From assembly GCA_015143295.1 (NCBI GenBank), contig CM026568.1, forward strand, positions 32,124,441 to 32,188,440: a DNA stretch of 64,000 nt, read 5' to 3'. Numbering within the stretch: position 1 is the stretch's first letter; each line of letters opens with the position of its first letter. This DNA is from Tetracentron sinense (Eukaryota > Streptophyta > Magnoliopsida > Trochodendrales > Trochodendraceae). Shown in pieces: positions 9,969 through 20,893 of this stretch. The translations under genes and the position numbers were made by a program. The notes beneath the pieces are model-generated. The model worked only from the letters and a program-made list of their open reading frames with translations. It had not been told where the DNA came from and did no database searches.

Positions 9969-11815
9969 TTTTTTTTATCGATAACACAAGGAATTATATT
10001 GAAAAAAGAGAAAAGAACGGTACAAGGACTAGAAAAAGAGGAGGGTTTACGAGCTCAAAAACCCCGCCACTGAATATACAACCAACAAAACTCCACACCC
10101 AAAGGGTGAGCCTAAGACCTAGATGAGAATAAGCAAATCAATACAGCCACTCCCTCAGCTCCTACATATCACAACAAAGGCTGGCCCACTCCATGACTAC
10201 CAAACGAATGCACTCACAAATCCTGTGTACAGTTGAGGGAGTGTTCTCAAACACTCGGAGATTGCGCTCTTTCCGTATGGACCAAAAAATAGCACCGGGA
10301 AACACCGCCCAAATCTTCTCTCTAACACCTTCCTCACTTGCTACAACCCAGCAAGATAATAAGTTGTGAAAGAAAGAGGGAGAGACCCAGGCCACACCCA
10401 ATCTGGGGAGATAGAACCCCCATATATCCAACACCAAAGGACAATGCAAAAATAGATGGTCCACTGACTCAGCAGTCTGGAAGCACATAAAACAATGGTT
10501 TGCCATACTCCAAACTCTTCTTTGTAGATGATCACATGTTATAATTTTTTTCAAAATTGCAATCCATAAGAAAAAAAATACTTTGGAGAGGATACCCAAG
10601 TTCCACACAATCCTATGAGGAAATGATCCATCAGTACCAGGGTGCAATGATTGTAACAATAATCTTACTAAGAACCACCCATGGTTGCTTCTAGACCAAA
10701 AACTGCAATCCCTAATCTCAGGACAAGAGGCGGGCGAACTAATGCGACCAAAGTTTAAAAAAACGGTTTCGGACACCGTAACGGACACAGCCGAAACCTT
10801 TACGTAACGGTTTCGGCCTTTACTTTTTTTTTTGCTTAAAAAAATCCAAAAAATTCCAATAAATAAAAAAAAACATATAATAAATGAGTAATAAGATACA
10901 TTAAAAGCCAATATGAAGCTCAAAATTTAAAAATAAGGAAATTAGATGGGTTGAGGGTTGAAACATACTTGAAATAAAGAACATGCCTTAGATTCCTTCA
11001 AATCTATGAATTAAACTCTAAATCAAGTTGTTAATTAACAAAAAAAAAATGATTTTAGGAAAAAAAAAAAGGTACTAAGAATAGGTAGAGAAGAAGAGAG
11101 GAAGCAAAGATGAGGTTTTAGAATGACTTTAGGAATTTTCGGAACCCAGTCCTACAACGTATCGGGCGTAATGCCCATTACATAACAGTTTCGGGCGTTA
11201 CGGTTTTGTTTCGGGATAAACAGGTAAAGGTACAGTATCGGGTATCGGAGGTCACCGAAACCTTTACGTAACGGGCTTTATGTAACGGTTTCGACTTTTT
11301 TTTAAACCATGAATGTGACTCAAAAGGTGAGTCAAATCGCTAATTTCTCAATCGTTCAGGTCCTGACGTATTCTAGAACACCAAACTACCCCTGCAACAC
11401 TACTCTCGTAAGATTCCTGCACTAATGCGTCTTAATCTGCAGCTAACATAAAAAGATTGCCAAAATCGTCCTTAAGCTTTGAAGTGTCAAACCACACATC
11501 ATTATAGAACCTAATATCTTACCCACACTCAGCCCGAAACCTAAAATGGGGCACCACCAAATTGGTATGCGTCATAATCCCCTTCTAGGTCCCCTGCCCA
11601 TGAGGGCCCTTGACCTCCCTCGGAACCCAATACAAAGATGCTCCGTATTAAGCGACTATCATAGACTGCCACAGGCTATCCCTCTCCTCTCCAAATCTCC
11701 AAACCCATTTCTCTAACAAAGTTTTGTTCACTTGAGCTAGCGACCTAAGATTCAATCCTCCATCCTTCTTAGGCCGGAAAATAAGATTTCAGGCAACTAA
11801 GTGATATTTCGAGTC
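9969..11815 (-). mobile_element. 5'-truncated L1-type LINE (pseudogene), split by an hAT-like insert
   Basis: Minus-strand frame 10923-10162 encodes the zinc-binding RVT tail of plant LINEs (residue pattern KVFFFLWIAILKKIITCDHL then CFMCFQTAESVDHLFLHCPLV). The 3' end is a poly-T run on plus at 9969-9976. TTATGTAC flanks the body (9961-9968 and 11816-11823). The 5' part lacks endonuclease and most of RT. An hAT-like MITE at 10749-11311 interrupts it. Homology to the LINE at 49012-51304 covers the 11320-11813 region. Confidence 0.8.
10749..11311. mobile_element. hAT-like MITE built from AACGG/TTTCGG words
   Basis: The ends read CAAAGTTTAAAAAAACGG on the left and, reverse complemented, CATGGTTTAAAAAAAAGTCG on the right. 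Flanking 8-mers AATGCGAC (10741-10748) and AATGTGAC (11312-11319) differ by one base. Both ends are packed with TTTCGG, CCGAAACC and ACGTAACGG words around an AT-rich centre. It has no coding capacity. It sits inside a LINE whose paralogue near 49580-49610 lacks it. Confidence 0.8.
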
Positions 11816-11839
11816 TTATGTACCTTTAAGACTCGAAAT
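11806..11839. repeat. Perfect 13-bp inverted repeat at the LINE 5' junction
   Basis: ATTTCGAGTCTTA (11806-11818) and its exact complement (11827-11839) are separated by 8 bases. The left arm spans the LINE 5' end plus the target duplication; the right arm is flanking DNA. Confidence 0.8.
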
Positions 11840-12497
11840 TATTGTAAGCACCCAGTAAGCTGAATATTGTGTGTGTAACGACCTGGAATGTTAATATAAT
11901 AAAATTAGGCGTTTATGGGTCCTTAATGGAGGTTAATTAGTTAATTATTTGTTAAATTGGAAAAAAGTGGGTTTTGTTCCAGATTGGATTGTACTGGTAA
12001 AACTTCAATGTTTTTTCTCGAAAATTGTGCACAATGTGCGGGTCAACTATTTGGACGTTCACCTATCGTTCCAGTTTCATCGCGTACCGATTCGCGAGAC
12101 CGCGGGAGTTTTAAATGTAAGAAAATCGAGAAAACCAGGAAATTCCAGATTTTTCCAGAATTTAGTGGAATTCCATAATTGTTGGGGATTCTAATAGAAA
12201 TTCGTGCGCCTGGTACCACAACGAGCCGATCGGTTGTGAGGACGACCGTCTGTCGTTTCAGCAGTTAATTATCTCATATGAAGAAGCGACAGTGTGTTTT
12301 ATGTCCGAAGTCAGAAAATTAGTGGGTTTTGTAATTTTCTTTCAGACTAAAGTGCAGTTGTCAAAACTCAATATTTTTCCTCGAAATTTTTACAGCAGAT
12401 GTCGAACTATCCCAAGTTCGGTCTTCTAAAGTTTCGTCAAAATCGGACTTTATGTAGTAGGGTTTCGGATGCCGTAAATGCAAAGAAATTCAGAAAT

Positions 12498-12600
12498 TGG
12501 TCAAACAGTCAACCGGTCAAACGAGTTAACCGATCAACTCTCTACACCTTATTGGTCATGTGCTTTTGCACATGATCCCATCCCATTGCTTATATAAAGA
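12498..12600 (+). promoter_or_regulatory. U3 promoter of the solo LTR: W-box-like cluster, palindrome, TATA
   Basis: GGTCAAACAGTCAACCGGTC carries three GTCAA cores (TTGAC, the W-box core, on minus). A palindrome follows, TCATGTGC-TTTT-GCACATGA (12556-12575), then TATATAAAG about 15 bases downstream. W-boxes bind WRKY factors and occur in stress-activated plant retrotransposons; activity here is inferred. Confidence 0.55.
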
Positions 12601-13464
12601 GGGTTAAAACCCTTCATTCTCTCACAATTTATGCAGAGCACAGAAGGCCGCCCGAACCTTTTTAGAGAGAGAAAGTGAGGAGAGAGAAAGGAAGAGAGAG
12701 AAAGAGGAGAGAGAAAGGAAGAGAGAGAAAGGAAAAGGGAGGTCCCCTTAGCATTTTTCGACGTTCCTGACGCATTGGTGGTGTCTGATTTCTTCCCCGG
12801 TGCCTCGATTTGCGTGTAGAGAGAAAGAAAAAGGTAAAGAGAGAAAGTGAAAGTTAGAGAGAGAGAGGAGCTTTATCTTGGGGTTGATCGCCCTCCCGGA
12901 TGTGTTGGGGATGCCCCTTTGTGCACTAGCTACCTCGAAAAGCATGAACCAAGTAAAACCCCTTTCTTTTCTTCTCTTTTTCTGCTTATTTTGCTATATT
13001 CTTTTCTGTGAAGTATATGCATGTCTGTTGGCGTGAATAAAAAAGGGTCGGAGACCCCTATGTGATGTGTGAAAGGGTTGGATGTACGTGAAAAATGAGT
13101 AGAGGGGTGTAGCCCTCGGTCTCGGGTGTCAAAACCCCAGATCTAGACTCACTATATGAATGGCGTGGTTGGAAAAAGGGTCAGAGACCCCTATGTGATA
13201 TTGTGATTTTTTGTGAATCTTCGGGGAGCCCAGATCGGGTCCCGGGTAAATTGCATCATCACTCTAGGGTGACAAAAAATTGTTTTGCAAGTCGTACAAG
13301 GCTATGGACACATCCATTAGCCTGGAAATGTTCCCTAACGGGACGGTGTGTTATCGGATTTAGTTCATGAGCGCGAGGCCCAAGTTATTTCAGTTAATCA
13401 AGCGAGGCTTGGGTTAATTAGGGTTAACCTGTGATTAGAAAATCTAACCAGGGTTTAGTATAAT

Positions 13465-13880
13465 CCTTGGTTCCTCTTTGACTAGGTCAAGAGAGACGGT
13501 GTCCAGTAAGACCCGGGGTTCCTCCGTGACTGATTGTCGGGAGATGTCGGTCTGTTTGTCTAGGTCGTCCCTGGTGCCTCTTGGAGTAGGTCAGGAATGG
13601 CGGTGTCCTGCATGGCCCGTGGTTCCTCCGTGGATGTCGGAGTCCTAGGGAGTTTAAAGTGGCTGAACATCAGATAGTGTATAGTCCAAGGTTCCTCTCT
13701 GGGTGAGTCAGAAAATGTCGACACTGTGTCTATCAGGGTCCCTTCTTGGTGAAACGTCAGGAGATGTCGGCATTGGTAAAGATGTCGGGGTTCCTCCATA
13801 GACTAGCCAGAAGATGACGGTAGGCAAGTTGGTCGGGGTTCCTTCTTGACTGATGCCCAGGGCGATGGCGGCGAATACAC
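13465..13880. repeat. Degenerate tandem array, about 8 units of 50-70 bp
   Basis: Repeated blocks of the form GGTTCCTCC-TGACT-...-GTC-GGAGATG-CGG occur near 13469, 13518, 13567, 13620, 13690, 13737, 13788 and 13838. Unit length varies. The array lies within the solo LTR, downstream of its TATA box. A separate pair of GGGTC(G/A)GAGACCCCTATG copies lies at about 13047 and 13180. Confidence 0.7.
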
Positions 13881-14764
13881 GGTAGATGTTGCCAGTCAGT
13901 TAAATGGAAAAGTATGTCCTCATTGGGCGAATGCCCATGTTGTGTGTGTAAGCTTCAGATACGAAGTGGTCTGAGTCGGTATACTCAGGGTTGGTGTATT
14001 TGTCTGAATTGGTGTACTCAGAGTTCGGTATGGAATCGTCAGATTCCAGATGAGTTGGGGTTGGTATACCTAAGGTTTGGTCATGTTCGGGTGAAAGCCG
14101 GAACAGTGTGTGTGAGTCTAAATGGCTCTATGTATGGTTATGATTTAGAGACTTTAAACTGAACATTTGTGGGCTGTAACTAGTTAATAGAGTCTCAGGA
14201 CTCGAAATGAAACATAATTGATGATTGAAATGATAACTTGGTAATATGAATACATTCATAACTGAACCCCCATAATTGGAAAGTAATGTGAGGTTAGGAA
14301 CCTCAGTTAGGGTGACGTAACCCTAAGTGACCTTGGGTCACAGTTTATTATATACTGTTCTATTTTACTGTAACTTGATGCTTGTTATTATGTGGAAAAT
14401 AATTTAGAAGGACTGTGGTTTTATTGGGCTTTATAGCTCACTGACTTTTTATGTCAGGAGATCTCGGAGCTGCTGACCAGTAAGTGAAAAGTCCAATTAG
14501 ACATTTTGGAAGCTTGCACAAACTGTACCCAGCATGATAGAGGCACCTACTTTTGTAAAACAGACTTGATGTAAATAATACAGGTATATGGTTTGTATGA
14601 TGGCTATTGTGATGACAGGTGTTATTTGCTTTTTGGAAGCATCTGATAAATGTTTAAATTTCCCGCATTTTCACGGGTAAAGTCTTCCGCTTGCGTGATT
14701 TGACAAACGGACGCGCGTCTCAGAACTTGATTCCCTAGACGCGGGTTCGGAGCATCACAGTGTG

Positions 14765-17700
14765 GGACACGTGTTGACCTATGGGTGCGATTGAACTCTC
14801 CCCGAGTTCAATTGTGATAGGCTGTGATTCGATCTCTTAGAAGAGAAGTCTGAATGTTGTGTCTTTCACCCCTTTCTCTATCCCATAGATTTCCATGCCA
14901 AATTAATACCAACTTGGCCATATACCTTTTCCTTCTACCATTCAAAAAAGGAAAACAACGTCTATGGTTCATCTTCTTATTTTTTGTTAAAGCGAATTAA
15001 AGTAATAACCAGGACATTAATTCCAAACCACCCTTAGATTTTGAAACTAATTGCATCAACTAGGTAATCACAAAGGCATTATGATTTATGCAGACCAGTG
15101 GAAATGCTAGTGCCTAACAACAGAAAACAAAAACATCAACATGCATTATGCATATTCAATCATAAGAACAAAATTTCATTTTCCCCCTCTTAGAGAACAT
15201 CTAAGGTGTGTGCCATGTTGAGTGCATGTGCAATCAGCTGCAGCCCCATTGTACACCATAGTTACCAAGACGGGTATAACACAACAATAATCGGTTTGGG
15301 AAGTACAGGTTTCATAGGACAAAAGTACGAGAACATTAAAAATAATTAATAATTATAAATAAATAGGAAAAATGATACCAGCTACTAACAATCATTTAAA
15401 ATTATCAATTATCATTCAACGAAGAATTTCAATTATATTGCCTTCAAAATATCATCATTCACCATTCAACCATTTTAACAAAAGAATATCATCATTCATC
15501 ATTCAAAAAAAAGTACAGTATCATCATCTTCTAAAGTCTAAACTAGAAAGTCATCTCTCCAGAATACTAATATCCATAAGATCATGAAACGAAAATTATA
15601 CAAGAAAATAGGAAATGGGGCGACGATGATTATACCTAAAGGCCTTAGATCTTGGCGTTGGAAAGATGACTGTAAAGCGACATGAAGTCGTGTGTTGGTT
15701 TTTTACCTGTAAAAAGCAACCAATTCATTCAACATATATTATTATTTTCCCTTCATTAAGCTAAAAAATATGGAAAAGAGAACCAAAATAAATGAGTTTT
15801 GTTTTATCGGCTAAATACCCTCAGTTCCGAAGGTACGAGGTTGAGGAACCCTCCATCGTGCAAGGGTTTCAAATGATCCTAACGGTTTTGGTTCTCTTCT
15901 TTTACTATAAAATGGGCATGTGAAAAGCAACACAATGAGAAGGAACAACCAACAAGCACATCATATGAGATTAGCAACCTCAATTCTATCGTCCTTCTCC
16001 TTCTCTCCTCATCATCATTCCCTTGTCTTTCCCCCCTCCTAAGTTCACCATTCGTCATCAATTCAGTCTGACCAACGCATTTGGAGACTGGGTTACCCTC
16101 TTCTACCTGGCGTTTTGGCCGGATTTCTCGAAAGGATATCCTCTTAGCAGCATACTCATCAGCTCCTCCATTTTTGGCTTTCAACAAAGGGTGGCAGCCA
16201 TTGTTCCACAACATCTAAAATCAACAGATATCTTCTCCCTGTAACTAAATTTTGTTTCAATGTCATGAAAGGTATTACTTTCAGGACACATGTCAGCATC
16301 TAGTTTCCTCAAAAAATCAAATACAGGAGGTAAACTCTTAGCTAAGAAACGACCAGGGAAGATTCTCCATACCATGAATCTGCAGCCAGCCATATAATAT
16401 GCTTGGCCAGCCAAGTGACTCAAGTTAGGAGAATATAGAGTAGGCAAGGCCTCGTGATAGAGCCTCAATTAATTCAATCTTTGCCAAATTGCGAAGCATT
16501 AACAAGACAATAGCTTCTTTTTGCATCACCAAGGGGAGCTTCTACTAGCCTAACAATATAGATAGCATGTGATGCAACTATAGCTTCTTTTTGCATCACC
16601 CAGGATTAGGCTTACCAGGAAAAAGGTGAGCGGATGAAACTGATTAAAATGAGGGTGGAACTTGTGAAACAAACCTTCAGCACTTGAGTCTATCAAATGC
16701 AGTGCCATCAATTTTGGAATTTCTTTGCATTGGAAGACAAGCTAAGATACAAGACATAACTAAGTTGAGCACACTGAAAAGTAATAATAGTCAAATTTGC
16801 CTCCATTCGATGCTACTATGCATAGTTACCAAGAACATGTACGGGTATAGGTATCATATGTACACTCCTGCAGTGTTACAAATCTCGTTCTTAGGTTTTT
16901 TATCGGTCAGAATTTTTCTTGGGAGATTTTAACATTTGGAGTTTTTTCGGGTATCTCACGACTAAATTTCAGCAGTGATTAAAAAACTATTAAAAATATT
17001 TAAAAACAATAACAATTATCAATTTATAAATTCATCAAAATCAATAATATTGGGTATTTCTTGCGATTGTTTTAAAATATCGGTCAAATCTTGCGATATT
17101 TAAGCGATAAAAAAAGAAAATTGTATTTCTCGTGAAATTTTGTAAATATCGCGATAAAGTCAGAGTTTTAAACTTTAGATGTTTTTTTCAGTATTTCTCA
17201 CGAGAAATTGGTTATTTCTTGGGAGTACGCTCCTCGAATCCTTGTCAATCCAGATTTTGTTTGTCTTTAAATGCTTATCTAACACTCATCATGAGAGGCA
17301 TCCCTTCATAAAAATAGCACATATGAAATCCTCAAAGACATGTCCACATCATTGCTGGAATTAGAAGACATCGAGAAACTAAAAGAAGCAAGAGTACTGC
17401 ACATTCAAGAACAGCCTATCAGAACTATCACAAACTTCTGATGAAACACTGATGCACTAGTACAAAATCAACAACAACCAAGGAAAAAAAACTGCAGTAT
17501 AAACATTGTTACTGTCAGTTAACTTCACAGTGACTCAGGAATTCAAAGAGAAATCTGTGAAGCTAATAATAAAACACCCAGAAGCTCCAATAAAACCCAT
17601 TTAAAGGTCAGGGAACACTTTGTTAACAAGTCAGCCAGCAAAGAGTAGGACAGAAAGCGACAACTACAACAGAAAAATCAGTATTACTTGCTGTATAATT

Positions 17701-18161
17701 TTTTTATAATCTGCAAGCTATTACACAAATCAAATCATTTGCTGGAGTGTTATTTCTATGGCTGTAAAAGAATGATACCTGTTGTCTCTTGAAAAGAGAA
17801 GAAATACAAAAGAAAACACCCATATAAAAGGGAGAAAAGGGAAATCTCAGGGGCAACAAGAATGTGGTATATTTTGCATGAAAACAACAATCCACTAATA
17901 TGTACAGCTAACAAGGGATGCATCACCAACCAAGCACTGATCTCTGTTAAGTTGATGGATCAACGCATTGCCTCAAGGTTCTCTGATTGGATGAACAATT
18001 TCTTTTGCTAATGAGCAACCATCTGTATAACTATCAGCCTTTGTTTCCTTTTTGTGTTCACGACGTATGAATCTGGTCCAAGCATGTTAAATCAAGACAT
18101 ACCCATATGAATTATATAGTTTTCCAGTTCGCTGCAGTGCTATCTATGGTGTGTAAGGCTG
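14765..18161. other. Unassigned region between solo LTR and ARO gene
   Basis: No recognised gene. Minus-strand open frames at 16468-16181 and 16214-15879 show no family I can name. A 9-bp inverted repeat with short loop, ATTGAACTC/GAGTTCAAT, lies at about 14790-14812. CATAGTTACCAAGA occurs at about 15258 and 16824, resembling left ends of the hAT-like elements described elsewhere. The last few hundred bases before 18162 probably hold the ARO 3' UTR. Confidence 0.4.
16871..17225 (+). mobile_element. hAT-like MITE, TTTCTCG(C/T)GAGA family, copy A (right end decayed)
   Basis: The left end CAGTGTTACAAATCTCG and the body match, in reverse orientation, the copy at 37036-37367 over its whole length. 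Shared landmarks are ATAAATTCATCAAA, the AATATTGG block and TTTAAACTTTAGATG. The last about 12 bases of the right end are not preserved. Possible 8-mers CACTCCTG/CGCTCCTC match at 6 of 8. Confidence 0.7.
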
Positions 18162-19970
18162 TTAATGAGGATGGATTCCAGCATGATAAAGCCCAAGTTG
18201 GTACATGGCCCTGGGAATCAACTCTCTCAAAGCAGGATGTTGAGCTGCCACAGTACGAACTGCCCCTTCGAGAGCAATCAACACCCTTGCTTGTTCCAGG
18301 ACCTCATCATTGCCAGCGTTCAATGCCAGGTAACAGAGGAGAATCAGTCCATGCAACTGCGCCCGCTCGCTGGCCCTTAGCAGTCTCATCAGAGGTAGGA
18401 CGCCATCAAACTTAATGATTGCCCTTGAATGCTCCATGCAAAGGAAATTTTCTGGGCAGGCAAACTTCTCCAGGGCAATGGCAGCTTCTTCAGCCACATC
18501 TGGGTTCCTGTGGCTAAGCTGGATAACTAAGACCCCAATGACTCTGGTTTCTCTGGCTGGGAAGGTTCGAGCTAAAGACCCAATTGATTTTATGGCAGGG
18601 ATTTGAAGTGATGGATCGCTTTCCTCTTTAATCACCCTCAGAAGCTGATCCACAACAGCTTTTGCAGCAGGAGAGTTGGTCTTGAAAGCTGCCCATCTAA
18701 GGTCAGCATTGAATTCCGCTGCTGCGGTTATCTCCATTACTATCATCATGCAATTGAGCTGCAACTCCCCCTGTTCCTCCCCAATGAGCTTGGCTAAACA
18801 AAGCAGCCCTTTTGTCTCAGTTATCCTCCGACTATTCAACACATTCCCCCTGGAAAGCATCCACAGCGCCTCAGCACATCTAATCTTGAGCTCAAGCTTC
18901 ACCCCAGGCTTCTCATTCTCCCTCTCTTTCCTATGGTGCCCGCCCCTACTAGTACCCTCCAAATGCATAAAAGAAGAGGATTTCGTATAATGGGAGTGGT
19001 CTGTTTTCGTCAATGAGATTCGCCCCAAGTCCTTATTAATTTGAACAAGGGAATCGATACTGGGCTTACCCGATTGAGGCTTGGGAGCATCCAAGAAGGT
19101 ATCAAGCGACAAAAGGGACACAAGTGGCCTAATCGTGTTCACCCTGGCAAACTCCTCCTGCGCAACCGGATCATGCTCCGCCATCCTCGAAACCAAATTC
19201 GCAACCCAAATCTGAACGCTTATCGGAGAATCACCAAGAACCTGCACAATCAAAGGAACCCCAAACTCCGAGACAATCAGCCGAACCCTCTCTTGGTCAT
19301 TAGCCAAGTTAGAAAGCCCAATAGCAGCAGCAATTTGAGCATTCGGAGACTCCCTTTCCTTCAAAAGCTTCAAGAGAGGAGGCACTCCACCTTCTTCAAC
19401 AATAATTTTCTTGTTCCGATCGTTGTCGAGAGCCAGCGAGGCAAGCTCGTTAGCAGCCTCCATACGATCAGGCAATTGACCCATTTGAATGGAAGCAACA
19501 AAGGACCAAACCCAGGAGAGAATCGGGTCGTTGCTGGCTATAGGTGGAAGAGAGAGAACAATACCACCAACAGTGCCATGAGAGTCGAAGACGCTTAGAA
19601 GCCATTTCAAGTCGCCGATCGAGGAATCGAGGAGATTGGAGAGCTTGCGAAAATCGGCGGTGCTGGTGATGGAGACGACGCGGTAGAAGAAGCTGCTGTG
19701 CTTGCACTTGCGAATTAGGGTTAGGGCACGCTCGAGGTTCTTGGAGACGTCGAAGGCGATGCAGCGAATGGGGCGTTCGTAGAGGGAAGAAGTGGTGGCC
19801 AGGCGGGCGACGGAGCGGAGCATTTGAGAGAGGCGGTCGACTTGCTTGCCCATTTCCGAGCACTCGGACTTGAAGGACTTGGCTTCGCCGATGGCTTTGC
19901 GGATTCTCTCCGACAGTGTTATTGGGATCCACAGTTCGGCTTCGATGCTCTTCTCTTCCTCCGCCATCAT
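18162..19970 (-). CDS. ARO4: ARMADILLO REPEAT ONLY protein, ARO4-like
   Basis: A single 602-residue frame without introns, the known structure of ARO genes. Residues about 15-135 form the helical N-terminal domain of this family (SFKSECSEMGKQVDRLSQMLR, then FRKLSNLLDSSIGDLKWLL). From about 165 to the end are armadillo repeats, interrupted near 300-370 by a low-complexity charged loop. Similarity to Arabidopsis ARO4 is clear from memory of the family, notably the NDPILSWVWS and RMAEHDPVAQEEFAR segments. In Arabidopsis, AROs act at the plasma membrane in polar cell growth with ROP GTPase signalling. Met1 and Met2 are adjacent; either could start translation. Symbol by similarity; ARO3 is the alternative. 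Confidence 0.88.
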   Translation of the reverse strand: MMAEEEKSIEAELWIPITLSERIRKAIGEAKSFKSECSEMGKQVDRLSQMLRSVARLATTSSLYERPIRCIAFDVSKNLERALTLIRKCKHSSFFYRVVSITSTADFRKLSNLLDSSIGDLKWLLSVFDSHGTVGGIVLSLPPIASNDPILSWVWSFVASIQMGQLPDRMEAANELASLALDNDRNKKIIVEEGGVPPLLKLLKERESPNAQIAAAIGLSNLANDQERVRLIVSEFGVPLIVQVLGDSPISVQIWVANLVSRMAEHDPVAQEEFARVNTIRPLVSLLSLDTFLDAPKPQSGKPSIDSLVQINKDLGRISLTKTDHSHYTKSSSFMHLEGTSRGGHHRKERENEKPGVKLELKIRCAEALWMLSRGNVLNSRRITETKGLLCLAKLIGEEQGELQLNCMMIVMEITAAAEFNADLRWAAFKTNSPAAKAVVDQLLRVIKEESDPSLQIPAIKSIGSLARTFPARETRVIGVLVIQLSHRNPDVAEEAAIALEKFACPENFLCMEHSRAIIKFDGVLPLMRLLRASERAQLHGLILLCYLALNAGNDEVLEQARVLIALEGAVRTVAAQHPALRELIPRAMYQLGLYHAGIHPH

Positions 19971-20893
19971 CGATCGATTAATAAATTAATCAATTAATCA
20001 ATCGTCTTTTTATTCTTTTTCTCTCTGTCTTTCTTCCTCCGATAATCGAAGTCTGGTTCATGAGTTCGTCTACTCCGTCGTTTTTCTTCTGTCATTCTTC
20101 TTCTTCGGCTTTTAGGCCTCGGATTTTTTTCGCATTTAGCATTTCTGTTCTTTTTTCCTGTGTTTTTTAAAAGATAGGCTTGTACCATACGCAATTACCA
20201 GCTGTCACTGCCAACCACGTTTAGAATATACTTTTCAATAATTTTAAAATCGTAATTATTTTTTTTTTTTTTTTTTTTTTTAAGGAATGCCTTAAGATTT
20301 AACTTAAGGTTAGAGATTTCAAAAAAAAATAAAAATCAAGTAGTCACAGGACTAATGGATGACACCAACCGTCAAAGGTCAAGAGTAAGTAACACTCGTT
20401 TGCATTTTTTTATTTTTTTTAATGTAAGACACTAACACACGTAACAAAGTAACTAAGCAGATTTTAAAAGATAATGACTTCATACAAAATTAAAAATTAT
20501 TAAAAAATAAATTTATGTAAATTTTAGCGTTCTTACATTTAATATATTCCACACTTGGGACAAAGAAGAAGACCATTCTTCTTGATAAAAACTAAAAATT
20601 CTATGGTGAACTTACCCGGAAAACTCGAAACTTAGGGCGAAGAAGACTTGTCTTTGTCTCCGGTGTTTACTGTAGGCAGCGACTCAACGCAATCGGGTAA
20701 GGACTTGTCAAAGGAAAAACTTGAATCAGCGCAATCGGGTCAATTAGTGAGTCTGCTCAGAGAGGGTTGTTCAGCCCAAATGGAAAGTAGTCGAGATTGT
20801 CAAATATGGATAATAAGTTCAGCAATAAGAAACAAATAGATACAAAAATTGCATTTGACTGCCTAGCTTCTTGATTCAATTCTCCCCAATTCT
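19971..20893 (-). promoter_or_regulatory. ARO upstream region, AT-rich
   Basis: Immediately upstream of the ARO start the plus strand is pyrimidine-rich (TTCTTC tracts, 20005-20110), a typical plant leader. A T-rich run of about 22 lies at 20260-20281. No confident TATA box. The rest (20300-20893) is AT-rich with no recognised gene. Confidence 0.4.

Larger units (their letters stand above)
11874..14759 (+). mobile_element. Solo LTR, 2.9 kb, with perfect 5-bp TSD
   Basis: It starts TGTAACGACC and ends GAGCATCACA, flanked by GTGTG at 11869-11873 and 14760-14764. TGTAACGACC-type starts are common in plant Ty3/gypsy LTRs. It contains a TATA box (TATATAAAG, about 12591), a GA-rich stretch likely near the start of R/U5 (12660-12740), and a variable tandem array at 13465-13880. 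No internal domain remains, so it arose by LTR-LTR recombination. Confidence 0.82.

Noticed and set aside
15258..15870. Possible additional hAT-like element starting CATAGTTACCAAGA
   Set aside because: No matching right end or TSD could be found.
19041..19932. Long frames overlapping the ARO gene on plus (19041-19598) and in another minus frame (19468-19932)
   Set aside because: Shadows of the ARO coding sequence.
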